A DNA stretch of 64,000 nucleotides from Chiua virens (lineage: Eukaryota > Basidiomycota > Agaricomycetes > Boletales > Boletaceae). Location of the stretch: contig JAHNUO010000004.1 in assembly GCA_019787685.1 (NCBI GenBank), positions 62,001 to 126,000 on the forward strand, written 5' to 3'. Numbering within the stretch: position 1 is the stretch's first letter; the number at the start of each line of letters is the position of its first letter. Under the pieces are notes generated by a model. The model was not told the origin of the DNA and searched no databases. It was given only the letters and a program-made list of their open reading frames with translations. This document shows, in pieces, positions 20,581-32,361 of the stretch. A program made the translations under genes and the position numbers.

Positions 20581-20985
20581 TAGACAATGGAGGGCAAATG
20601 GGTTAGATGAGGATGATGAGTTGCCTAAGGGCCACATGATGCCTGCATTATCAAGGACACTTCTGAAGAGGGCTGTGCAAGTGTCTTTAGCTATGCATTT
20701 TTTTGTTGTGAGATGGATCAATGACAAAGATTCCTGTACAACACATTCCTGAAGAGGATGAGGACAAGAATGAAGAAGTGATACTTATGTCAGAATGGTG
20801 GGGCATGTGTGCATGGTATGTCTCCATTCATTCAATGTATTTTTTATTGTTTCAACACTTGGGATGAATGACCAGGGCACCTGAGCTGGACCCATTGTCA
20901 TCAGGGGTAAACACTATGTTTGATTCAACCATCATGATGGAAAAGGAGGTACTTTGCTCATGGTTTTTTTAATTGTATATCTGGC
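20581..20985 (+). pseudogene. Unidentified coding relic in the CpG-free block
   Basis: Plus-strand sequence directly after the LTR element reads as coding: VRQWRANGLDEDDELPKGHM, then ALSRTLLKRAVQVSLAMHFF and VVRWINDKD, then IPEEDEDKNEEVILMSEWWG in another frame, and APELDPLSSG after a possible intron. I do not recognise the family. Frame changes, stops and total lack of CpG indicate a relic. It may continue sequence interrupted by the retrotransposon. Confidence 0.45.
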
Positions 20986-21268
20986 TTTCATTTAGGTTGT
21001 TCCATCATTCTGGTGTTGTGTAGCAGCAATGAAGGATATCTTTGTTGTCAAAAGTGTGTACTTCAGGAAATAGAAATTGGCAGAAACAGAGAAGATATAA
21101 AAGTCAAGTGCATGGAAAACAGTGAGATGAGGTGATTCAACAAGGATTGTGTAAGCAGGACTCTACAGCAAACACAAATAAGCAAAACAAAAGGAAGGTC
21201 ACATGGTAAAAGAAATCCTAACACATACACATTCTAGACCTTGTAGCATTATGAAAATGGTTCATTTT

Positions 21269-23950
21269 CTAATGTTTTTTGCTATAATTTTTTGGAAACA
21301 TGATTGGAATGGTGATCAAGAAGACTGATAACTTACAGATCAGAGTCTGAGATATGATATGCATGATACACTGCTTCATTTTCTTCTGATCATTAAAGTC
21401 ATATTCAGGACTGAGCTCAGAGATTGCTTTCTTGACAGCATTGATTGTGCCAGATGATTTGTAAAGTTTGTCAGCCATTTTGACTGGATCCTTAACACCT
21501 TGTTGGTGTAGAAAGAAGGAATGTTCTAAAACAATAGCAAAACCTATAGATACCAATCATTGAGTGTAATCACTGAAGTTATTAAAAGCTGACCAATGCC
21601 TGAATGAAGTACTTTGGCCAATGGAATGCTTTGCATTGAAAACTGGATATATCATACAATGTAAGGTATGAATAACAATGCAATCAATGTACTTACAATA
21701 GATGAGGATGATGTTGAGTGTGGTGTTATAGCTGAGAAATCTACAAGCTGATATAATTTGAACAAAATGACAGGACAATTGAAAGAAAACATACTCTTGG
21801 AGATGCCAATATCTATAAATTTGACATCATCATTTTTATGGTGAAATATACAAATATCACAAACCTCCTATTAAAGAAAAAGATCAATAAGATCAAAATA
21901 AAAAATTGATTCATACCTCCTAAATGATTAAAATGGACAGAAAAGAAAATGTTAAAAATTTTCAGGTCCTTAAGGATGAATATGAAAGCTCACATCCTAA
22001 AAAGTGCAGAAATATCAGTATCCATAGGAATTAAAGTTGATCACATACAAGCTATAAATGAGAGGACAAGGGCAAGACAGAGGGGCATGGATCAGCATCC
22101 TTCTCAAAGCCCCTTCACAGTCAGAGCACTTACAAACTATGAATGGCAGGACAAGAGCAAGACAGAGGGGCATGGATCAGCATCCTCCTCAAAGCCACTT
22201 CACAATCAGAGCACTCACTCCCTATGAATGACAGGACAAGGGCAAGACAAAGGGGCACAGATCAGCATCCTTCTCAAACCCCCTTCACAATTAGAGCACT
22301 TACTCCCTATGAATGACAGGGCAAGGGCAAGACAGAGGGGCATGGATCAACATTCTTCTCAAACTCCTTTCACAATCAGAGCACTTACTTCCTATGAATG
22401 AGAGGACAAGGACAAGACAGAGGGGCATGGATCAGCATCCTGCTCAAACCCCCTTCACAATCAGAGTACTTACATACTATGAATGACAGGACAAGGGCAA
22501 GACAGAGGAGAATGGATCAACATCCTTCTCAAACCCCCTTCACAATCAGAGCACTTACAAACTATAAATAACAAGAGCAAGACAGAGGGGCATGGATCAG
22601 CATCCTTCTCAAAGCCCCTTCACAATCAGAGCACTTACATTCTATGAATGAGAGGACAAGGGCAACACAGAGGGGCATGGATCAGCACCCTTTTCAAACC
22701 CCCTTCACAATCAGAGCACTTACATTCTATGAATGAGGGGACAAGGGCAACACAGAGAGGCATGGATCAGCATCCTTCTCAAACCCCCTTCACAATCAGC
22801 ACTTACAAACTATGAATGACAGGACAAGGGAAAGACAGAGGGGCATGGATCAGCACCCTTCTCAAATCCCCTTCACAATCAGAGCACTTACATCCTATGA
22901 ATGACAGGACAAGAACAACACAGAGGGGCATGGATCAGCATTCTTCTCAAAGCCACTTCACAATTAGAGCACTTACAAACTATGAATGACAGGACAAGGA
23001 CAAGACAGAGGGGTATAGATCAGCATCCTTCTCAAAGCCCCTTCACAATCAGCACTTACAAACTATGAATGACAGGACAAGGGCAAGACAGAGGGGCATG
23101 GATCAGCATCCTTCTCAAACTCCCTTCACAATCAGCACTTACAACCTATGAATAAGAGGACAAGAACAACACAGAGGGGCATGGATCAGCACCCTTCTCA
23201 AATCCCCTTCACAATCAGAGCACTTACAACCTATGAATGAGAGGACAAGGGCAACACAGAGGGGCATGGATCAGCATCCTTCTCAAAACCTCTTCACAAT
23301 TAGAGCACTTACTTCCTATAAATGAGAGGACAAGGGCAAGACAGAGGGGCATGAATCAGCATATTTCTCAAAGCCCCTTGACAATCAAAGCACTTACTTC
23401 CTATGAATGGCAGGACAAGGGCAACACAGAGGGGCATAGATCAGCATCCTTCTCAAACCCACTTCACAATCAGAGCACTTACACTCTATGAATGAGAGGA
23501 CAAGGGCAACACAGAGGGAATAGATCAGTATCCTTCTCAAAACCCCATTCACAATCAAATGGCTTACTCTCTGTAAATCAGAAGCCATGATTTAGATCTT
23601 GTTACCATGACTATGGATTTATACCATATACAAGCTTGCTTACCTCAATATGTGGAAACCATGATGCAATTGCTACCCTCATGGACTGCTGTTGAGCACT
23701 AGTAAGTGGCTTATTCACCCTGTGTTTATGGTCTATGAGAGGTATCAGAATCCTATAAGATATTTAATAGGTATACTCAAAGATTTTACACTTCAACCAA
23801 TTACCTTTCCATGGCAGACTCAATGCAGAGCATAATATTTGTGTGTTGTGTAGTCACAAGGAGCATTTGTAACACTCCTTCATCTAAGGCCTTCACAGTC
23901 CTTTCAATGAGAAGTTTACACCCCTCATCAGACTTGTCCAAGTCTTTATG
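21269..23950 (-). CDS. Unidentified split gene enclosing the intron-like array
   Basis: Minus-strand exon-like blocks flank the array. Upstream exon 23732-23644 reads HKHRVNKPLTSAQQQ, then RVAIASWFPHIE, and ends in phase 0 at a GTAAGC donor. A preceding block near 23.8 kb reads LCSALSLPWK. Downstream, EVCDICIFHHKNDDVKFIDI starts at about 21,867, then FNAKHSIGQS near 21.63 kb and FAIVLEHSFFLHQQGVKD, KMADKLYKSSG, ISELSPEYDFND at 21.55-21.35 kb, each beside plausible splice sites. I do not recognise the protein family. There is no CpG in the whole gene, and at least one upstream frame contains a stop, so it may be a relic. Exon boundaries are tentative. Confidence 0.4.
22049..23570 (-). repeat. 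Tandem array of 18 intron-like units with 3-nt variable junctions
   Basis: Eighteen units, period about 79-85 bp. On the minus strand each begins GTAAGTGCTCTGATTG (one GTGAG variant), has a CTGAT branch-point-like site about 40 nt in, a CT-rich tract, and ends CATTCATAG. AG and the next GT are always separated by exactly three bases. In minus-strand order these are AGA, AGT, GAA, GAA, GTT, GTT, TTT, TTT, GAT, TTT, AAT, AAT, TTT, TAT, GAA, GGA, GGA, TTT, CTT. Five neighbouring pairs are identical. Outside the triplet, unit differences are mostly transitions and small indels. The array carries no CpG. It may be a chain of introns with 3-nt exons or a minisatellite inside one long intron. Confidence 0.9.
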
Positions 23951-24076
23951 CATGATATCAGTTTAAATATCATGTAAAAAGAAACTTATGAACACATACC
24001 CTTTAACTCCACCTTTGCTGTTGGTTTATACCTCATACTCTCCACCCTTCCCCATACAGGATTATTCTTTACACCC

Positions 24077-25522
24077 GAGACACAGCCGGAAAAGTCTAGC
24101 TAGCAAAGTCTATACTTATTGTTCAACACATTGCACCTGGGAATTTGGGTTAACTCGTCAAACATATCCTTATGAGATCTAAAAAAAGACAGCGGACTTT
24201 GATTATGCAACATATTATGTTAAATAAAGGCAGAATAGTTAGCTTGACAATAGCTAAACTTTGCCTAGCAATATGTATCCATGAGATATTTCCAGTTGTT
24301 GCTGAAGACGTTATTAAATATGAATTTGTTAAATATTTGAAAAATGTGATACAATGTCTTTGTTCTACATATTCTATATCAGACTCCGACTAGCAACCAG
24401 CAACTTAGATTGGCCCTGATATGCCTACATAGGGAATACATGTTCGTAAAGTTTGACTACATAACAAATTTATATACAGATTTTGGATATGCTTCGAGAT
24501 ATGGTCAAGTGGCCCACTCACGGGACCCCTTGGTGGGTCCCTAGGGTCCCTAATAGGGGAATGAGCAGAGATAGTAATTGCCTGAGTACCAGTTGGATAT
24601 CAGCACAGCGTCAATCATGATAAGACTCATAGCAAGCGCAAATCCCAATGCGATCAAAACGATAGCGAACAAATAGGCACTTATTTCCCCTAGTATTGTT
24701 AACAACCATGAACGACTTGGCGACTATGCAGATGAGCACGACGACTGGACTCAGATCGATAACACACATACATTTGTTATTACACCATTGTAGAACCACG
24801 AGCGACTTTGTGACTATGCAGGTCATGATGAGCACGGCGACTGACTACCAAAAATGATACCACACATACATTTGTCATTGGGTAGTGCGTACTTTGGAGC
24901 GGACAGTAATGAAGCGCTTCTGACAGAGGTGGGAAGTGGTCAATAAGAAAACACAACGCAGTAACACAACATACCACCGTGTTTTTGTCAGGGAATAACA
25001 GCAACAACAGCGATATGTCCGGGTTTTTAAAGGGACGTAGTGCCTAAGATGGGATAATAAGGGGTTGTCAGGGGTACCATCTTATTGTGTAGGGCCTCTG
25101 GAAACCAATACAAACGTCTCCCGAAGAATATGTACTAAAAGGGAGCCGCCTTATTGTGCCCCTTGCATCCCGTGAGTACTTCTGGAGACCGTGACTAATA
25201 CTTTGTTTCCTAAGAAGCTAACACCGCGCGAGAGCTCCAAGAACAAGGAATACAAGGAATTGAAGTACAAGGAATATGAAGTACAATGACAAAGTAAGGA
25301 TTAGTGTACGTGTACGTAGAGAGCATACATATAGCAGAGATAAGACCGGGGTAAACCATCTTCGTACCGCACCGCTGATGGTGCTCTGTTTCTGCTCGAC
25401 TTGCGGCCCTAGCGGGAGGGACATTTCCAAGAATGAAAAACGGATGCATGAAAGAAACGATCGAACTGACCAAGTTAAGGTGGGTTATTTCACGGCTTTC
25501 TCGCAACCATAGCCATACTAAA
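24077..25522. other. Intergenic region before the transposase gene
   Basis: AT-rich, with no gene I can support. It holds two imperfect tandem copies of about 100 bp (about 24,685-24,880: TTGTTA..., ACGACT..GACTATGCAG, CACACATACATTTGT) and a small hairpin-like stretch GGGACC...GGTCCC near 24,520. No clear CACTA-type transposon end was found. Confidence 0.45.
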
Positions 25523-28500
25523 ATGGCGCAGATTCCTACTTTGGTCCAACAAATGTCCGACGTATCGCTGGAGCCTGCGCCAGACAACAATGTAAGTCTT
25601 TAAAGTTAAATTGGATTCGTATCGTGACGTTACCTTTCACAGAGAGGGGAAGTGACTCGAGAGATGTTGTCGAATGACTTGCTGGAGCCTGCACCGGATA
25701 AGAGTGTAAGTATTCAAAGTTAAATCGGATTCGCATCATGACATTACCTTTCACAGAGAGGGGAAGTGGCTCGAGAGATGTTGTCGAATGACTTGCTGGA
25801 GCCTGCACCGGATAAGAGTGTAAGTATTCAAAGTTAAATCGGATTCGAATCGTGACGTTACCTTGCACAGATAGGGGAAGCGGCTCGAGGGATGCTGTCG
25901 AATGACTCGCTGGAGCCTGCACCAGATAGGAGCGTAAGTCTTCAAGCTAAATCGAATTCCGATCAATGTGACATCACCTTTCACAGATAGAGGAAGTGGT
26001 TCAAGGGATCTTCAAAATGACTCTTGAAGACGATACTTCGTGGAACCGGTATGCGGGACAGTCGCTAGCACCTCCAAGGCCTTCTCCACAGTCAGAGACC
26101 CAATTAGAAGTGTCCCTCGAAGAAACCGACGAGGTTTTTGCGCAACTCCTCACGGTTGACCATGAGATGCACCGCCGTGCACAATATATACACAGCAAGG
26201 TGGAGGGATTGAGCGCGGCGGGTACACAAAGCCAGATCTTAGAAGCCACGGAGGAACAACTGAAGTGGTTCCAAGAGAACCTCGATGTCGTTACTCACTT
26301 AGCCAGAGGGGATGAGAGCGACGAACTACTGCGTGCAGAGTTAGAAGGGAATATGAAAGAGCTCCTGGCAGCCGTGAGCAGTATCGCAAAAGCTCTTGCA
26401 GCCAGGACGCCTGAGGATATGTCACCCAAAGAAAGTGCTTCCGAAGTCGTAGATACTGGTAAGTTTCTGCGATGATGTCATTTAAGGAACTAACATGTTC
26501 CACAGAACCGAAATTTCACCTTAGCTTCCGTCATGCCAATCCACTCGTCTTGCTGACCATGCTGATCGCGGTTATCTTGAACATTTTCGGACACCTCACT
26601 CGTCCTTGGAGTAACACTTCCTTGGGACTCCTAAACCTTCTGCTGAAGACCGCCCTCCACTCTCCTACCCAGCCTCATGCCGCGTTAAACACGCTAGAAC
26701 CCGTCGCAGGAGACTACGTTCCACACGATATTCGATCAGTGCGCAAGAAATTCGACTTGGAACCCTCCACTCAGACATACGCTACATGTGTCAAGTGTTG
26801 CTCCACATATGCGCCGATCACGAAGAAGAAGACGAGTACGTATCCCGAACGGTGCAACTTCGTGAAGTACCGTGGCGGTAAACTGTGCGGACAGCTCCTA
26901 GTCAAGACGACGAAGTCGGGCGGCGTCAAAGTCTCTGCGCCGCTAAGACCATTTGTCGTACAAGATTACAACGATTTTCTGGCTGGCCTACTGAGCCGCC
27001 CGGGAATAGAGGCCGCGATGGAGCGTGGAACTAGGCTAAACAACAAGCATCAGCTGTGGGACATAAAGGACGGGACAGGGATTACCGAAATCACGGGTCC
27101 TGATGGTAAACCATTCATGGATGGGCTGCAAAGGAGTGACCTCAGGTTAGCCTGGAGTCTCTCAGTCGACTGGTTTAATCCTCACGGAAATAAGACTGCG
27201 GGTAGAAAGAAATCAGTCGGGTCCATCGCGCTGGCTTTGCTCAACCTACCCCCCAGTCTTCGTTACAAAGCGGAAAATCTTTACGTCGTCGGCGTCATCC
27301 CTGGTCCCAAAGAACCCTCGCTGGAGGAAATGAACCACTTCCTTCGCCCCCTCATCGACTTCTTTTTGCCCGCATGGCAAAGAGGGACATGGTTCACACG
27401 GACTGTTGAGCACCCAGAGGGGCGATTATCACGATCTGTCATCGCGCTGGCTATCAACGACTTACCCGCTGCTCGGAAGGTTGGCAGCTTCGCAGGGGCC
27501 AACGCTGAACACCTCTGTAACCTTTGCTGGTTGAAGAAATCGGAAAAAGGCAACTTTGAATGCGAGACGTGGAAACGCCGGACTTGTGAAGAATATCGGG
27601 AAGCTGCAATTAGATGGCGAGATGCCGACTCGAAAAAAGAACGTGATAAAATCTTCAAGACGACCGGGGTACGATGGTCCGAACTTCTTAGGCTGCCATA
27701 CTGGGATCCTACGCGTTTCCTCGTGGTCGATGGCATGCATAATCTCTTCCTCGGCTTGGTCCAATATCACTTCAGAGACCTCATCGTCATCGACAAGCTT
27801 GCGAACCAAGAGCTCCGCAGGTCCCATCAGACACCAAAGAGACCGATTGATAAACACGAACTGCAACAGGCTAGACGGCTTGTTGGATCGGGAGCGTCAT
27901 CCACGGCACTCGGTCGCATTCGCTTACCAGTCTTGTTAAAGCTAGCGGAGGAACAAGGAAGGTTATCCGAATTGCCAACTTCGAAGGCAAAACCAACGAA
28001 AAAAGATCTGGTCGAAGTGCTACTGGTGAGCATCACATTCATAGAGGCGTTTGAACAAACCTGACATCTTGGCTCAAGTTGGGGCCGGCTTCACCACCAG
28101 ACGTTGTCCCAATGATGGTCGATAAATCAGAGGTCGGGCCAATAACTGATGTGCTCCTCAGAGACGAATTCATTGACGACTGTATCCCAAGCGGAAATGT
28201 AAGGAAGCCCGCATCCAACGAGCCGCTCACGAACCGCGAGATCGATGAAATTCAAACTCACCTCCACACAATCATGCGACCAACATGGCATCGTGGTGCC
28301 CCGAAAAACCTCGGTGATCCTGAACATGGAAAGCTCAAGGCGGAGCAATGGAGAACCTCGATTGAGTTTGACTTGCCCGTAATCCTTCTAAAACTATGGG
28401 CTAATGGTCCATATCCCGACGGCGAGAATGAGAAACGCGCGCGAAGGGAAAAGTTGGCGCACAGTACAATGCTGCTGGCAATGGCAATCGGATGGGCCAC

Positions 28501-29452
28501 ATCCTACGCCACCTCAGAACGGCATGCGGGTCACTACACATATTATCTGAGGGCGTACCTTGACTCAATCAAGTCAGTCTATCCCGAACACAGCTGGCGG
28601 CCAAACCATCATGCGGCGTTGCATCTGGAAACCTTCCTACGCAGATACGACCTCTTCATGGATGGTGGATGTTTCCCTTTGAGAGGCTAATAGGGTGTCT
28701 TCAAAAAACGAATACGAATCACAAAATCGGTGAGTATACAAATAATTGAGTTGAGAATTCTTACTTATAAAGTAGGCGAGCTTGAAGCAACAATGTTGAC
28801 AACCTTCTGTGCAGCTGCAAGATTCAAAGCGATCTTGCAGCATCCCGATGCACCAACTGTTGTGAAGAATGCGGACAGCATTATAAAACAATGCACTGGA
28901 GCCTCCGATCATGAAGCACTCTTACCCAATATGAATGCCTTTCAAACACCCGTTCTCGAGGACAAGGATAGGTACGACATCCGCGGCGTAGGGAAAGTCA
29001 TCAAGGTTAATAGTGAAATGAAATTGGCACTGGCCAAGGTCGACGTGAAGGTGGAAGAAGAGACAGAAATGGAGACCTTCTCGCGCTTCACCGCGTCAGG
29101 GCTGATGTACGCAACTCGCGCAGCCTCGAATGGCGACTGTCATATCTTTTGGGAGACCTTGCCTGGGCAGCTCGTTCCAGGTATTATTGAACATGTCTTC
29201 AAGGTGAAATCAATCAAGAACGAACAGAGACCCTTTATCGCAATGCGGCAGAACTTACCGGTTCCCATAAATTTCAAGGATCCCTTTAACGAGTACAAAG
29301 ACTTCGGAGCGGCTTTGTGGAGGGATGAGTACCAAGCTGAGCTGAAGGTCTTCCCTCTGTCAGGAAGTACCTACTGCCACGCAATCAGCATGCCTTGGGA
29401 GGCAGGAATACTGGTTATGAAACCATTGAATCGGGTGAGCGTAACAAAATAA
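25523..29452 (+). pseudogene. Tnp2/Plavaka-like (CACTA-group) transposase gene, one frameshift
   Basis: Multi-exon transposase-family gene. The start MAQIPTLVQQMSDVS lies at 25,523, followed by duplicated small exons, then a large exon (26,507-28,025). That exon has a Cys cluster (CVKCCSTYAP, CNFVKYRGGKLCG), LQRSDLRLAWSLSVDWFNP, LNLPPSLRYKAENLYVVGVI and the catalytic-region signature YWDPTRFLVVDGMHNLFLGL. After an intron come HHAALHLETFLRRY and then HGWWMFPFERLIG, but the latter is in another frame: one base is missing near 28,648. Downstream exons (28,788-29,452) continue to FGAALWRDEYQ and the stop. Apart from this frameshift it is intact, so it died recently or this is a local variant. No terminal inverted repeats were identified. 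Confidence 0.82.
25560..25990 (+). repeat. Tandem exon-intron modules in the transposase gene
   Basis: Units of about 115 bp: a 63-nt exon (for example GEVAREMLSNDLLEPAPDKS) followed by an intron of about 51-53 nt with GTAAGT...TTTCACAG. Three full 63-nt exons lie between related first and last exons. All junctions are phase 0, so each copy adds 21 residues in frame. Confidence 0.88.
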
Positions 29453-29664
29453 AGGATTTACTCCACTAACCCTGGCCTATAGATTATTCTTTGAACAGGG
29501 TGTATACCAATAGCGATCTTCATCAAGCATTCAGTGACCAGTAGTACAGCTAAAAATTGTAGACATACCGATCGCAGATCATCGCGAAGTGATGCCATTG
29601 ACAATAACGAATATTGGTACCGGGACGGCTCTCGTGACACTTGAGTAGTAAACACAATAAACAG
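29453..29664. other. 3' flank of the transposase gene
   Basis: Short gap leading into repeat copy A; no feature seen. Confidence 0.4.
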
Positions 29665-30410
29665 ATCATTGCGGGGAGTCACTACCACCGACAACAACGT
29701 ATGGGACATACCGGCAGAGCTATCATGAGGCACGATGACCGCGACGGTGACGACGACGACGAACAATTGCAATAGTCACTACCACCGACAACAACAAATC
29801 TTAATATCTTAATGGCAATTGGACAACGTAAGGGACATACCGGCAGGTGCTATCACGAGGCACGACGACCGCAACGGTGACGACGACGACGAACAATGGT
29901 AATTCTTCGTGACGTCAACTCTACATTTTTTGTTGGTTTTATTTTCTGAATCTATCCCTACATGAATTCTACTAATAGTAACTAGTAGGGCGGCCTAGTG
30001 GCATAATACCACCAAGGCCGCTGCGTCAAAGTGACTTAGATGATAGTGGAAAGTGGGAAAGTTGTGCGTGTGAAGGTTCGCTCCGTAAATAGTGTTCAGC
30101 GATTGTCGCACGTGACAATTTGGGATTACTGGCACGTGATGACCATCGCCAAACACTATTTACGGGGCGAATGCGCACGTGCACAACTCTTCCACTTTCC
30201 CCATCTATGCCACTACCTTGCGTGGCAACTACACTCCCCTTAATATGCCACTAATCTAAGTTACAGTAGTATACCCGTTGTACGCAACTGTAGGAAAGAC
30301 AAAAGTAAAGAGAGAGAAACAAAAAAAAAAGCAAAAACAGAATGTATTTCGCGATTATATCGCCGGATCCACGAATAATAAGATTTAGGTCTAGATTTAG
30401 GTGTAGGTCA
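29665..30410 (+). repeat. Dispersed repeat, copy A
   Basis: About 745 bp, nearly identical in inverted orientation to copy C and related to copy B. It contains CGACGACGACGAACAA tracts, a palindromic core (30033-30261) and an end ATTCGTGGATCC-type segment (on this strand GGATCCACGAATAATAAGAT). It lies upstream of the gene at 30,630. Confidence 0.85.
30033..30261 (+). repeat. Palindromic CACGTG-rich core of repeat A
   Basis: Ends read ACTTAGAT...ATCTAAGT. Two internal arms of about 70 nt (both containing CCGTAAATAGTGTT or its complement) can pair at roughly 80 percent identity. Three CACGTG E-boxes sit in the arms. MITE-like or regulatory; copies recur at 38.4 and 42.6 kb. Confidence 0.75.
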
Positions 30411-30583
30411 TTCAAATCGACGTTATCCTCCTAATACAGTGTTCATGTCGCCGTACGTCCCCCGCATTATCTATTGTAATCTGTTGCTAATCGAGGTTTA
30501 ACAGCGCGCTCGGCAGTTCATTGCTCCCGGCAGTTATTGTGTATCACCCATCCACTCTGGTCGAACCATTTCTCCCAAGCAGG

Positions 30584-30590
30584 TATAAAA
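30584..30590 (+). promoter_or_regulatory. TATA box of the 30.6-kb gene
   Basis: TATAAAA lies 40 nt upstream of the ATG at 30,630, with a short leader between. Confidence 0.5.
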
Positions 30591-30629
30591 GTCTGAACCA
30601 CCCCAGAAGTTTTGGGTTTTTATCGCATC

Positions 30630-31215
30630 ATGAAGCTGGACAAGTCGCATCACGAGTTCCAACCTGCTCGCTATTTGCCGTATCGTCGGTACCCTCGTAG
30701 CCATTCCTCCGTCCCATATGCCTCTCGAAGTTGTTATGGGTTGGAGTCTTCCCGTGGTAACCTTTTCTCGTTGCCACCCCCTGCTCTATCTTCCCCCATC
30801 ACTTTGCGGTCCATGACTCCCATCGGTCGGATGATTCCGATGAACACTGAGAATGTAAACTTTGACCCTCCTACAGTGCATGCGCCGACATCACCCGTAG
30901 GTTTATCTTATTTTGACCTTCGTTTTATTACCGCCGCGTTGCCAGATTGCGACTCATCTCTGTTATCCGCAGGGTAACTTTAGGAAAGCAATTCAACGCA
31001 CAATCCGTGCCCAACGTTCTCTGGAACATGAGGTTGATATGCTTGATGCCGCACTGCGTGAAGAGATTGAAGTACGAGTAGAGCGGGCAATCAGAACGGT
31101 GCTGATGGAGATGAGGGATGCCGAGGAGATGCCAATGTCCCCAGATGAAGAAATGGCAGATTGCTCTGTCAGCGAGAAGGCGAGTCGATTGAACATTAGA
31201 TCCCAAGTGGTCTAA
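30630..31215 (+). CDS. Lineage-specific hypothetical protein with C-terminal coiled coil
   Basis: Two exons (30630-30896, 30973-31215) joined by a phase-0 intron with GTAGGT...CCGCAG give 169 aa. The N-terminal half is basic and Pro/Ser-rich (MKLDKSHHEF...). The second exon is a charged helix with heptad-like spacing (RKAIQRTIRAQRSLEHEVDM, LREEIEVRVERAI), likely a coiled coil. I do not recognise a domain. It follows repeat copy A, which may supply its promoter. Confidence 0.6.
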
Positions 31216-31734
31216 ACGAAAATCCAGGTCAACAGCACGATCGGATCAGCTGCTCGGAACACCTTGGATACTGTCCTCTATTCCGTCACTAATTCACTCC
31301 TTCATGTTTCAGTGGGTGCTCTTAGCTTTGGTGGCGACCTCCTTAATATGCTAGACCTGGGCCGGCCTTCCTCCTTGCTCGGTCTGTTCGTTCTGGCTTA
31401 TTTCGATACCCTACTCATCTCTGTTTAGGCAGTGGACAGAAATGCATGCCAGGGGAATGGAAGGAGTCCGGCCGATCTTTGGAAAATGCCCTCTAGGTCC
31501 ATATGCAATTGTGATGGCCTCTTCCTCTAAAGGCATCATGGCGTCAAAATTGTAATATTAGTTTCTATGGTTGTACTGTTTGTACTGTGCGCCACTTGTA
31601 CCACTTATTTACACTGCCAAATCGCCACCTACTATCTCACTTTACACTTTCTCGCTCAAATGGTGGATTCGGAACCACGTATGTGCTAGTTATCTTGGCT
31701 TACTCTATTCTGGCGCTCATGGTCACCACTGAAC
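31216..31734. other. Gap between the coiled-coil gene and the HSP70 relic
   Basis: No supported gene; short frames only. Confidence 0.4.

Positions 31735-32361
<627 letters not shown>

Larger units (their letters stand above)
20581..24076. other. CpG-free block, right part
   Basis: Reading line by line I find no CG dinucleotide until about 24,077. With the 11,915-12,891 segment this makes about 4.5 kb without CpG, interrupted only by the CpG-rich retrotransposon. Confidence 0.85.

Noticed and set aside
22049..23570. Regularly spaced repeats resembling a CRISPR array
   Set aside because: The unique parts are only 3 bp, the genome is eukaryotic, and no cas genes are present; intron-like signals explain the spacing better.
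28690..28740. Natural end of the transposase at the TAA near 28,690
   Set aside because: Strongly conserved residues continue in the next frame, so the stop results from a frameshift.
24480..29500. CACTA terminal inverted repeats around the transposase gene
   Set aside because: I could not find matching CACTA-type ends on both sides; element borders remain undefined.
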